This document shows positions 1 to 7,183 of a stretch of DNA of 27,115 bases, piece after piece. This stretch comes from an uncultured Mycoplasmatota bacterium. GTDB taxonomy: Bacteria; Bacillota_I; Bacilli_A; RF39; UBA660. The stretch covers positions 1 through 27,115 of the forward strand of contig UQVP01000014.1 in NCBI GenBank assembly GCA_900544605.1, read 5' to 3'. Under the pieces are notes generated by a model that worked only from the letters and a program-made list of their open reading frames with translations, made no database searches and was not told the DNA's origin. The translations under genes were made by a program, and so were the position numbers. Every line of letters begins with the position of its first letter. The first letter of the stretch is position 1.

Positions 1-328
1 TATTGGCCCATTTTCTAAATACTATTCCGTTTTTACTTTTTACTCTATACCCTACACTTATTATTACATCTAAATTGTAATATTCAACTATATGTGTTTG
101 CTTTTTTCCTTTAAGAGCTCCATGTTCACTGGTTGTTGCAAAATTTGCAACAACCACTTCACCAGCAAGCTCTTCTTCTAATACATTCTTTATATGCCTT
201 GATATAACTGATTTATCTCTATCAAATAGCTGTGCCATCTGATTTTGAGTAAGCCAAACTGTCTCATCATTAACATTCACCTCCAACTTCACATTTTGAT
301 TCTCAAATAATACAATTTCATTATTCAT
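1..328 (-). CDS. RhuM-family protein, N-terminal part (3' end beyond window)
   Basis: The reading frame is open from ATG at 326-328 to the left edge (109 codons), so only the N-terminal part is present. It begins MNNEIVLFENQN, continues with VNDETVWLTQNQMAQLFDRD, and ends at the edge with YYNLDVIISVGYRVKSK and FRKWAN. These blocks are the hallmark of the RhuM / virulence-associated family, in which the N-terminal part resembles a winged-helix or KilA-N/Bro-like DNA-binding module (WLTQ..MA.LF, then SVISRHIKNVLEE). The biochemical function of the family is not settled. Members are common in genomic islands and near phage or defence genes. A purine-rich GAGATGAG lies just upstream of the ATG. 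Family assignment is confident. A role in transcription control or defence is inference. Confidence 0.88.
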   Translation of the reverse strand, partial: MNNEIVLFENQNVKLEVNVNDETVWLTQNQMAQLFDRDKSVISRHIKNVLEEELAGEVVVANFATTSEHGALKGKKQTHIVEYYNLDVIISVGYRVKSKNGIVFRKWAN

Positions 329-431
329 TTTCTCATCTCTTTCTTTGAAATTATTGTATTAAAAAAGGATTACATTTTTATAACCCTTCACTTATAACAT
401 TCTACATTTTTTCCTTATTTCCTTTTTTTAC

Positions 432-458
432 AAAAAAAAGATGCTTAATTGCATCTTT
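432..458 (-). terminator. Intrinsic terminator after gpmI
   Basis: On the minus strand an 8-bp stem (437-444 with 451-458) with a 6-nt loop is followed by a run of eight T. The stem overlaps the gpmI stop codon at 458-460. Confidence 0.8.
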
Positions 459-1957
459 TACTTTCTTATTAAACTTACTCCTGTCATATCTTTTGGTTTT
501 TTAATATTCAAAAGCTCTAACATTGTTGGTACTACATCACAAAGTGAACCTTTTTCTAATTTAAATCCTTCTTTTGTTATGATAAGTGGAACTAAACTAG
601 TTGAATGGGTTGTAACTGGATTATCATTTTCATCTAACATATAATCACAATTACCATGATCAGCGATTATAACCATTGTTCCATCTAATTCTTTTACTTT
701 GTTGTAAAGTTTACCTAAACAATCATCTAAAGCTTCTACTGCTTTTACCGTAGCATCATAAACGCCAGTATGTCCAACCATATCTCCATTAGCATAATTT
801 AAAATTACTATGTCATAATCATTTAACTTTGAAATCAATGTATCTGTAATTTCATATGCGCTCATTTCTGGTTTTAAATCATACGTAGGAACTTTAGGTG
901 ATGGTATTAAAATACGATCACAATTTTTTAATTTCATTTCTTTTCCACCATCAAAGAAATAAGTAACATGAGCATACTTTTCCGTTTCAGCTATTCTAAG
1001 TTGTTTTAATCCTAATTTTGAAATATATTCCCCAAAAGTATTTTTTAGTTGTGGCATTTCAAAAGCATTTTTAAATATAACTTCATCACTTACAGGTAAC
1101 ATTGTTACTAATTTAATATTATGAAGATGTGTGTGTTCAAATTTTTTGTTTTCCGGATTTGTTAAAGCTCCCAATAACTCTCTTAATCTATCTGCACGAT
1201 AATTAAATGTTATTAAACCATCACCATCTTCAATTATTCCTTGTTTATTTATAATAGCTGGAACAATAAATTCATCACCAATGTTTCTTTCATAATTTTT
1301 TTGCATAGCTTCTTCAAAAGAATAATATGTTTCTCCTATTCCATCAACAATTGCTTGATATGCTTTATCAATTCTATCCCAGTTATTATCTCTATCCATA
1401 GCATAATAGCGTCCTGAAATGGTTGCTAATTCACCAATACCAACTTCATTTATTTTGTCTTGAAGTTGTCTTAAAAATTCAATGCCTGAATCTGGTTTAG
1501 TATCTCTTCCATCAGTGAAAGCATGAATATACACTTTATTTACTCCATATAGTTTACACATGTCAAGTAGAGCAAATAAATGACTTATTTGAGAATGTAC
1601 ACCACCATTACTTACAAGGCCTAAAAGGTGTAAACTACTTTGATTTTTTTTGACATGTTTAAATACTTTTAGTATTTCTTTATTATCAAAAAAGGTTTTA
1701 TCATCTATTTTACTAGTTATTAATTGTTGAGGTTGATAAACCACACGTCCTGAACCAATATTTAGATGACCTACCTCACTATTACCCATTTGTCCTTTAG
1801 GAAGACCTACAAATTCACCACTAGCGTTTAACAAAGTATGGGGAAAAGTTCTACTTAAATAATCAAAATTAGGTTTATTAGTATTCATAAAAGCATTACC
1901 ATGTAATTCTTTTCTTATTCCAACTCCATCTAATATACAAAGTACTAACGGTTTCAT
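458..1957 (-). CDS. gpmI: 2,3-bisphosphoglycerate-independent phosphoglycerate mutase
   Basis: It interconverts 3- and 2-phosphoglycerate in glycolysis, in the cytosol, as a metal-dependent (usually Mn) enzyme of the alkaline phosphatase superfamily. The 499-residue protein is close to the usual ~510. Visible hallmarks are the metal-binding Asp in ILDGVG (D10), the phosphorylated Ser in GQMGNSEVGHLNIGSGR (S60), DGRDTKPDSG, GRYYAMDRDNNWDR, NYANGDMVGHTG and ADHGNCDYM. A strong AGGAG lies about 8 nt upstream of the ATG. In many Firmicutes gpmI follows tpiA directly. Here spo0A and a lipid kinase separate them. A TATAAT upstream suggests it may also have its own promoter. Confidence 0.97.
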   Translation of the reverse strand: MKPLVLCILDGVGIRKELHGNAFMNTNKPNFDYLSRTFPHTLLNASGEFVGLPKGQMGNSEVGHLNIGSGRVVYQPQQLITSKIDDKTFFDNKEILKVFKHVKKNQSSLHLLGLVSNGGVHSQISHLFALLDMCKLYGVNKVYIHAFTDGRDTKPDSGIEFLRQLQDKINEVGIGELATISGRYYAMDRDNNWDRIDKAYQAIVDGIGETYYSFEEAMQKNYERNIGDEFIVPAIINKQGIIEDGDGLITFNYRADRLRELLGALTNPENKKFEHTHLHNIKLVTMLPVSDEVIFKNAFEMPQLKNTFGEYISKLGLKQLRIAETEKYAHVTYFFDGGKEMKLKNCDRILIPSPKVPTYDLKPEMSAYEITDTLISKLNDYDIVILNYANGDMVGHTGVYDATVKAVEALDDCLGKLYNKVKELDGTMVIIADHGNCDYMLDENDNPVTTHSTSLVPLIITKEGFKLEKGSLCDVVPTMLELLNIKKPKDMTGVSLIRK

Positions 1958-1976
1958 TCTATCATCTCCTAGTTTT

Positions 1977-2005
1977 ATTATAGACTAAAAAAAAAAAGAA
2001 AACAA
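1977..2005 (-). promoter_or_regulatory. Possible sigma-A promoter for gpmI
   Basis: TATAAT on the minus strand at 1977-1982. A poor -35 (TTGTTT, 2000-2005) lies 17 nt upstream, mostly across a T-run. The spacer overlaps the U-tract of the dgk terminator, so this is only a suggestion. Confidence 0.35.
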
Positions 2006-2025
2006 TTATTTAATTAAATTAATTG
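1987..2025 (-). terminator. Possible terminator after the lipid kinase gene
   Basis: A CAATTA/TAATTG stem (2003-2008 with 2020-2025), extended imperfectly by A/T pairs, precedes a T4CT11 stretch on the minus strand. The stem is very A/T-rich, so termination may be partial and allow read-through into gpmI. Confidence 0.5.
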
Positions 2026-2884
2026 CTTTTTTTACATATTGTGGATAATTATTGTCTATTGTTACTCCATCTTTTATCACTTCAAAATTAAAATCTTTAG
2101 AAGTTATTATTTCTCCATCAACATTACAAATTAATTCTTCATCAGAAACTATATTTAATTTTTGAACTAAATAATAATCTAAAAGTGGATCATCAATGTG
2201 TTTTTCTTTAAGTACTTTTAATAAAAATTTTACTATGTCTCTTCTATTAAAAAAAGGTGCTTTCAATACATTTAAATAATCATTTTTTAAATCATAATCA
2301 GGATTAATCGGAACTCCATTACCATAGTATTTCCCATTACCAATAACAAGAACAGTAGATTTATTTTTTATATTATCCATAGTATATTCTATTGCTTGAT
2401 TATTTTTTAAAATATCAAGAATTGCTCTAGGATATACCAACATCTTTTTATTTTTGTTCTTTAATTCATTTGCTTTATTAGCAACTCTAGCATCAAATCC
2501 TAGGGATGCTATATTAATAAACTTATGGCCATTAACAATTCCTAGATTAATCTTTTTAGTGCCTTTAATATTTTTGCTAACACGATAAAAATCATTACCT
2601 GAACCAGCAGGAATTATTCCTAATTTAGTATTATTCTTAATACCATTTATTATTTCATTTAGTGTGCCATCACCACCGACACTATATATAGTTGCATCTG
2701 GAAATTGTTCAGAATAAAATACTGCTAAATATTTTGCAACATTTTTATCATATGTATAATTCCACAATAATTCGTTTTCCATATTGTCTTCTTGTGCAAA
2801 TTTTAAAATATTTTTAAAAATTATTTCTGCTTTACCATTCCCTGCAACTGGATTTACAATAAAAATATATTTGATATTCTCCAT
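2006..2884 (-). CDS. Diacylglycerol kinase family lipid kinase (YegS/BmrU/DgkB type)
   Basis: A cytosolic or membrane-associated lipid kinase that probably phosphorylates diacylglycerol or a related lipid using ATP. The 292-residue protein has the DAGK catalytic signature: FIVNPVAGNGK near the N terminus (N11-K18), then SVGGDGTLNEIING around residues 69-81 (ATP-binding GGDGT) and GIIPAGSGNDFYR. The C-terminal half is the beta-sandwich typical of the family (VLVIGNGKYYGNG). Length agrees with DgkB/YegS (~300). The start has a strong AGGGGG upstream and lies about 40 nt after the spo0A stop. The exact lipid substrate cannot be told from sequence: DgkB and BmrU-type paralogues look alike. Confidence 0.92.
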   Translation of the reverse strand: MENIKYIFIVNPVAGNGKAEIIFKNILKFAQEDNMENELLWNYTYDKNVAKYLAVFYSEQFPDATIYSVGGDGTLNEIINGIKNNTKLGIIPAGSGNDFYRVSKNIKGTKKINLGIVNGHKFINIASLGFDARVANKANELKNKNKKMLVYPRAILDILKNNQAIEYTMDNIKNKSTVLVIGNGKYYGNGVPINPDYDLKNDYLNVLKAPFFNRRDIVKFLLKVLKEKHIDDPLLDYYLVQKLNIVSDEELICNVDGEIITSKDFNFEVIKDGVTIDNNYPQYVKKAINLIK

Positions 2885-2906
2885 AATTTATTTTCCCCCT
2901 AAATAA

Positions 2907-2915
2907 ATTATAGCA
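2907..2915 (-). promoter_or_regulatory. Extended -10 promoter for the lipid kinase gene
   Basis: TGCTATAAT on the minus strand fits the extended -10 consensus TGnTATAAT, just after the spo0A stop codon. No good -35 is visible. It suggests separate transcription of dgk, perhaps continuing into gpmI. Confidence 0.4.
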
Positions 2916-2925
2916 TATTTTTTAT

Positions 2926-3699
2926 CTAAACACTACCAACCTTATAATAATCTAATCTTAATTTATCAGCTATAGTTACAATAAATTCAGAATTAGTTGG
3001 TTTAGCTTTATCGATATCTACACTATGTCCAAATATTTCTTCCATTAAGTCCCAGCTACCTCTATTCCAACTAACTTCGATAGCATGTCTTATAGCTCTT
3101 TCAACTCTTGATACTGTTGTATCATATTTTGTTGCAAGTTCTGGATATAGTTCTTTAGTTATTCCACCAATTGTTTCAGGATGATCAAAGATTATTCCTA
3201 TTCCTTCTCTTATATATTGATAACCTTTTATATGAGATGGTATACCAAGTTCATGAAGAATCTTTGTAATTGATACTTGTAAATTACTATTATAAAAATC
3301 AATTTCTTTCTTTTTAGCTTGTTTATTTTTAGCTGTATCTAAAATTCTTTTTTCTAAATCAGAAAGTTCAAATGGTTTTAAAATGAAATAATTTACTCCA
3401 AACTCAGCTACTTCTTTAATTACTTCACTAGCATTATAACTAGTTTCTACTATTACTTTTTTGTTTATACCTCTTTTTTGCATTTCTTCTAAAACATACA
3501 ACCCATCTTTTTTAGGCATGATTAAATCTAGTAAGATTACATCATAATCATTTTGTTTTTCTTCTATTAGCTTGATACCTTCTGCTCCATCATAAGCTGT
3601 TATGTCCAAACTAATATTTTCATTATTACTAAAATATTCTTCTACCATCTTAACTAAATTAACATTATCATCTACCATTAATAATTTGATTTTATCCAT
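2926..3699 (-). CDS. spo0A: Sporulation transcription factor Spo0A
   Basis: Master response regulator of sporulation. It is activated by aspartate phosphorylation through a phosphorelay or orphan kinases and binds 0A boxes. The 257-residue protein has an N-terminal receiver (acidic D10 and D11, phospho-acceptor D58 in LLDLIMPKKDG, K108 in FILKPF) and the Spo0A-specific C-terminal DNA-binding domain (roughly residues 135-250, with TTVSRVERAIRHAIEVSWNRG). I use the second ATG (3699): AGGAG lies 9 nt from it but only 3 nt from the ATG at 3705. Tandem 0A boxes lie upstream, consistent with autoregulation. The gene sits between tpiA and a lipid kinase rather than beside spoIVB, its usual neighbour in Bacillus. 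Confidence 0.97.
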   Translation of the reverse strand: MDKIKLLMVDDNVNLVKMVEEYFSNNENISLDITAYDGAEGIKLIEEKQNDYDVILLDLIMPKKDGLYVLEEMQKRGINKKVIVETSYNASEVIKEVAEFGVNYFILKPFELSDLEKRILDTAKNKQAKKKEIDFYNSNLQVSITKILHELGIPSHIKGYQYIREGIGIIFDHPETIGGITKELYPELATKYDTTVSRVERAIRHAIEVSWNRGSWDLMEEIFGHSVDIDKAKPTNSEFIVTIADKLRLDYYKVGSV

Positions 3700-3731
3700 A
3701 TTCATTTTCTCCTATCATATCTGTCTTACTT

Positions 3732-3737
3732 ATTATA
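3732..3737 (-). promoter_or_regulatory. Putative -10 element of spo0A
   Basis: TATAAT on the minus strand, about 33 nt upstream of the spo0A start. No recognisable -35 is present, which suits an activator-dependent promoter. The 0A boxes lie about 45-65 nt further upstream. Confidence 0.4.
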
Positions 3738-3781
3738 CTACTGTTTATTTAATTTACGCTAGAACGAAAAATAGCTAGTTT

Positions 3782-3798
3782 TGTCGATTTTTGTCGAA
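3782..3798 (+). promoter_or_regulatory. Tandem Spo0A-binding sites (0A boxes)
   Basis: Two direct repeats, TGTCGAT (3782-3788) and TGTCGAA (3792-3798), have starts exactly 10 bp apart. The second matches the 0A box TGNCGAA exactly and the first differs only in its last base. One-turn spacing is the arrangement known for tandem Spo0A dimers, as at the Bacillus abrB operator. The pair lies between tpiA and spo0A and is most simply an autoregulatory site. It also overlaps the tail of the tpiA terminator. Confidence 0.75.
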
Positions 3799-3837
3799 AA
3801 AAATAAAAAGAAGTTATTCACCATCAACAACTTCTTT
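3795..3837 (-). terminator. Intrinsic terminator after tpiA
   Basis: A 9-bp stem (3807-3815 with 3829-3837, AAAGAAGTT/AACTTCTTT) with a 13-nt loop overlaps the last tpiA codons. It is followed on the minus strand by TTTTATTTTTTTT. Its 3' tail runs into the 0A box at 3792-3798. Confidence 0.7.
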
Positions 3838-4545
3838 AATTTTTAAAAATTCTTGAGCATTTGTTGCACTTGAACCAATCATTATTCCATCCAAACACTC
3901 TATTTTATTTATTTTTTCTATATTATTTATATTAATACTTCCACCGTATAAAACTTTTATATCTGTATCATATATTTTTTTTATTAATTCTTTTATATAT
4001 TTTACAGTATTACGTATCTCAGCCATTGTTGGAACTCTATTAGTTCCAACAGCCCATATTGGTTCATAAGCAATTATTATCTTAGAAATATTTTCTTTAT
4101 TTACATTACTTAAGCAAGAAACTAACTCACTTTTTAAAATTTTATTTGTTTTCAACAAATTTTTTTCTTCATTAGTTTCACCGATACATAAAATAGGTAT
4201 CATATTATTTTCAAATAAACAATTTATTTTTTTACCTATTGCTTCATTATCTTCAAAATAATTAATTCTTCTTTCGCTATGTCCAACTAAAGAGTATTTA
4301 ATACCTAATGAAGATACTTGACGAGCAGAAATTTCCCCTGTATAATTTCCACTATTTTCTTCACAAATATTTTGTGTTCCTATACTGAAGCGATGTTTTA
4401 AAAAATAAGGAATGTAAATAGAAGATGGACAAATAATAACATTAGAATCATTAATTTTTCCAACAATATTTTTTAAATACTCACCAATAGCTTGAGCATT
4501 CATATCCATTTTTAAATTTGCCACTATTATTTTTTTATTTTCCAT
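3814..4545 (-). CDS. tpiA: Triose-phosphate isomerase
   Basis: Interconverts dihydroxyacetone phosphate and glyceraldehyde 3-phosphate in the cytosol. The 243-residue TIM barrel keeps all catalytic residues: N10 and K12 (VANLKMD), H89 (VGHSERR), E161 (AYEPIWAVGT), and the phosphate-binding GG at 201-202 (LYGGSINI). Departures are NLK instead of the usual NWK, a flexible loop reading WAVGTNRVPT where GTGKxAT is common, and a last phosphate-loop motif GIMIGSSA where GALVGGASL is usual. It should be active but is a divergent member, slightly shorter than the ~250 norm. AGGAG lies 7 nt before the ATG. The start overlaps the upstream membrane-protein gene by 11 bp, so translation is probably coupled. 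Confidence 0.95.
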   Translation of the reverse strand: MENKKIIVANLKMDMNAQAIGEYLKNIVGKINDSNVIICPSSIYIPYFLKHRFSIGTQNICEENSGNYTGEISARQVSSLGIKYSLVGHSERRINYFEDNEAIGKKINCLFENNMIPILCIGETNEEKNLLKTNKILKSELVSCLSNVNKENISKIIIAYEPIWAVGTNRVPTMAEIRNTVKYIKELIKKIYDTDIKVLYGGSININNIEKINKIECLDGIMIGSSATNAQEFLKIKEVVDGE

Positions 4546-5560
4546 TTTCTTTCTCCTTTTTTCCTATATTTAACATTACCCCACCTATTATCATACCTAA
4601 ATAATAAGTTATAAAACGCCATATTATCATAAGTGCTGTTAATTTGCTTCCCGTTATAAAATTCCCAAAAAATGAGACAAATGAATATTCTAATCCACCC
4701 GTTCCACCAGGGAGAGGTATAAACGAACCTGAAACCATTATGTATGCCGTTGTGACAATAGATATTCCTAAATTAATATCATAAATTCCCATTCCACACA
4801 AAAGCGCTAAAGGAATAGAATAAAAGCTTATTAAACCAAATAATTGATATAAAATAGCTATAAATAAAGTTTTTTTATCTTTTAAAAGTAAATAGGTACC
4901 TTCTTGAAATTCATCAATACTATCATTTAATTTTTTTGAGATTTTTTCTTTATCTTTAATTATTTTTAATTTTACGCCTATTTTGATAATAAAATTAATT
5001 ATTTTTTTATTAAAATTTTTAGTTATAGTTATTAAAAAAAGAAAAACTGCAACTAAAGTATTAACTAAAAATCCTAATACTACTAATATTTTTAAAAAGT
5101 TCATTTGATTAAAAAGATGAAATATTTTATTACATAAAATAGCTATTAATCCAAGAAAAACAAGAGCAAATTGATAACAAACAAAAGTTTGAATAGAAAC
5201 ATTAGTACTATCAACAATTGTTAGTCCTTCTTTTTTTAAAGCATAAATTTGATAAGGTTGACCTCCTGAAGATGAAGGTGTTATTCCATTAAAAAATTGT
5301 GTTATTACATTTAATCTAAATATTCTGCTAGTTTTAATATTTTTTTTAAATTTCTTTGTAATTAACTCCATTGCTAAAGATGAAAATAGCCAATATCCTA
5401 TTAGTAATAAAAGAGCTACTATTAACCATAAAAAATTTAAATTTTTTATTTGATTAATAGTTTCAAAAAAATTATCTTTTAAAGAAAAATACAAAACAAT
5501 AATTGTTAGTAGTACTATTACGCAAAAATTAAACTTTTTGTTTTTTATTAGTTTCTTCAT
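4535..5560 (-). CDS. YbhN/UPF0104-like membrane protein (LPG-synthase TM-domain family)
   Basis: A polytopic membrane protein of 341 residues with roughly eight hydrophobic segments, for example FCVIVLLTIIVLYF, LNFLWLIVALLLLIGYWLF, LVVLGFLVNTLVAVFLFLI and a last one near LMIIWRFITYYLGMIIGG. The motif ITPSSSGGQPYQIYALKKEG and the later GSFIPLPGGTGGLEYSF are typical of the family that includes YbhN and the flippase-like domain of MprF. Members are thought to move or bind lipids, but this protein has no catalytic domain. I take the ATG at 5560. The frame extends to a TTG at 5575 inside the upstream gene with no better ribosome-binding site. The 5' end overlaps the 159-aa gene by 32 bp and the 3' end overlaps tpiA by 11 bp, so it belongs to the glycolytic operon. 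Confidence 0.85.
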   Translation of the reverse strand: MKKLIKNKKFNFCVIVLLTIIVLYFSLKDNFFETINQIKNLNFLWLIVALLLLIGYWLFSSLAMELITKKFKKNIKTSRIFRLNVITQFFNGITPSSSGGQPYQIYALKKEGLTIVDSTNVSIQTFVCYQFALVFLGLIAILCNKIFHLFNQMNFLKILVVLGFLVNTLVAVFLFLITITKNFNKKIINFIIKIGVKLKIIKDKEKISKKLNDSIDEFQEGTYLLLKDKKTLFIAILYQLFGLISFYSIPLALLCGMGIYDINLGISIVTTAYIMVSGSFIPLPGGTGGLEYSFVSFFGNFITGSKLTALMIIWRFITYYLGMIIGGVMLNIGKKEKENGK

Positions 5561-6008
5561 ATTCAATTGAACCAATACTTTCTAATTTTCCATGAATACG
5601 ATTATGTAAATATATATTCATCGCTTCATCTATATTTAAATTATTTAATACAAATTGTTCTATTTTACTAAAAGATATTGTTCCATCTTGATTTTTTATA
5701 TAATCATCTAGATGAAATCTAGAGCCAGAAGATGTTGGAATAGCAAATCTTCTTTTTTTTATATTTGTTAAAGTATGACCAATAATTTTATCATCACTCC
5801 AAGCAAAAGATATATCATCAACAGTAAATTCTTTGTATTCTTTTTCTTCAAAATTAATAGGGCTTGACAATACTTTTGAATTACCATTAATAGCTAACTC
5901 TAAAAAAGAAATTCTAGCGTGATTTTCTTTTAATAGGTTGCAATAATCTTTAAAAGCTTGACTATTAATATCAATCCCAGATTTTATTTTTATAATTTTA
6001 TTTATCAT
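5529..6008 (-). CDS. Hypothetical protein, 159 aa, in the glycolytic operon
   Basis: I do not recognise the family. The protein is soluble, mixed alpha/beta in appearance, with no signal peptide, membrane segment or Cys motif. Notable stretches are TVDDISFAWSDDKIIGHTLTN, a charged IKKRRFAIPTSSGSRFHLDDY in the middle, and a helical C-terminal part (IEQFVLNNLNIDEAMNIYLHNRIHGKLE) ending in a Lys-rich tail. Its ATG lies inside the pgk stop region (11-bp overlap) and its end overlaps the YbhN-like gene by 32 bp. It is therefore very likely translated as part of the pgk-tpiA operon. A role linked to glycolysis or to the neighbouring membrane protein is only a guess from position. Confidence 0.7.
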   Translation of the reverse strand: MINKIIKIKSGIDINSQAFKDYCNLLKENHARISFLELAINGNSKVLSSPINFEEKEYKEFTVDDISFAWSDDKIIGHTLTNIKKRRFAIPTSSGSRFHLDDYIKNQDGTISFSKIEQFVLNNLNIDEAMNIYLHNRIHGKLESIGSIEYEETNKKQKV

Positions 6009-7182
6009 TTATAATATCAACTCCTGGTAAAATTTTACCTTCCATTAGTTCTAAAGAAGCTCCTCCACCTGTAGAAATGTGAGTAAAACTGTCTTTAAAA
6101 CCTAAAGATATAACAGCAGCTGCTGTATCTCCTCCACCAATTATAACACTAGAATCCAATTTTGACAAAAATTCACATAGTTTTCTTGTTCCTTCTTGGT
6201 AGTTTTTTATTTCACACATACCAACAGGACCATTCCATATTACAGTTTTACATTCGCTTAAATATTCACAAAATAACTTAACTGTATTAAAGCCAATATC
6301 TAATCCTATATCATCAGTTTTTAAATCAGTAATAAATTTATTCTGAAATGATGAATCTTCATCTATTTTTTTACTACAAACTGTATCAATTGGTAAAATT
6401 ATTTTGTCAGGATATTTACTCATAATTTCTTTACAAAAAGAAATATTTTCTTCATCTAATATTGATTTACCTATCTCTATATCTTTGGCTTTTAGGAATG
6501 TAAAAGCCATTCCACCTCCAATTAATATGTAATCAGCTTTTGTAACAAGATTTTCTATAACCTTTATTTTATCATTTACTTTAGATCCTCCTAAAATAAC
6601 TGCAAAAGGACGTTTAGGATTTTCTAAGGTATTACCTAAAATATTTAATTCTTTTTCTACTAAAAAACCTATACCACTTGGAAGATGTGACGCTATACCA
6701 ACATTAGAGGCATGTGCTCTATGGCAAGTACCAAAAGCATCATTAATAAATATATCACCTAACGAAGCCCAGTATTTTCCAAGTTCTAAGTCATTTCCAC
6801 TTTCTTTTTTACCTTCAACATCTTCATATCTAGTATTTTCTATTAGTAATACATCTTGAGGTTTCATGTTATTAATTGCTAGTTCTAACTTTTCACCACG
6901 AGTTACATTAATAAAAGTTACTGATCTTTTTAATAATTCACTTAATCTATCACTTACAGCCTTTAAAGATTTATCTTTTTTATCTTCTTCTGTTTTTACT
7001 CTTCCAAGATGAGACATCAAAATTACTTTAGCATTATTATCTATCGCATATTTAATTGTTTCTAAACTTTCTTTAATACGATTATCATCAGTTATTTTAC
7101 CATCTTTCATTGGCACATTAAAATCACATCTAATAATTACTTTTTTATTATTTAGATCATAATCTCTTATTGTTTTTTTCAT
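5998..7182 (-). CDS. pgk: Phosphoglycerate kinase
   Basis: Transfers phosphate from 1,3-bisphosphoglycerate to ADP in the cytosol. The 394-residue protein has the full set of hallmarks: IIRCDFNVPM near the N terminus, SHLGR, ENTRYEDVEG, NDAFGTCHRAHASNVGI, LGGSKVNDKI, VIWNGPVGM and the C-terminal IGGGDTAAAV. The frame extends 9 codons further upstream. I chose the ATG at 7182 because GGAG is well placed (6 nt) and it lies 1 nt after the stop of the upstream prepilin-like gene. The longer start would overlap that gene. Usual pgk length is ~394-396. In most Firmicutes pgk follows gapA directly; here a prepilin-like gene sits between them. Confidence 0.97.
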   Translation of the reverse strand: MKKTIRDYDLNNKKVIIRCDFNVPMKDGKITDDNRIKESLETIKYAIDNNAKVILMSHLGRVKTEEDKKDKSLKAVSDRLSELLKRSVTFINVTRGEKLELAINNMKPQDVLLIENTRYEDVEGKKESGNDLELGKYWASLGDIFINDAFGTCHRAHASNVGIASHLPSGIGFLVEKELNILGNTLENPKRPFAVILGGSKVNDKIKVIENLVTKADYILIGGGMAFTFLKAKDIEIGKSILDEENISFCKEIMSKYPDKIILPIDTVCSKKIDEDSSFQNKFITDLKTDDIGLDIGFNTVKLFCEYLSECKTVIWNGPVGMCEIKNYQEGTRKLCEFLSKLDSSVIIGGGDTAAAVISLGFKDSFTHISTGGGASLELMEGKILPGVDIINDK

Positions 7183-7183
7183 A

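Noticed and set aside
441..644. Open frame antisense to gpmI
   Set aside because: Lies wholly in the reverse strand of the gpmI 3' end and its terminator, has no SD and no family features. Similar antisense frames within thiI, ftsX, ftsE, prfB, the Fic gene and the small prepilin gene were dropped for the same reason.
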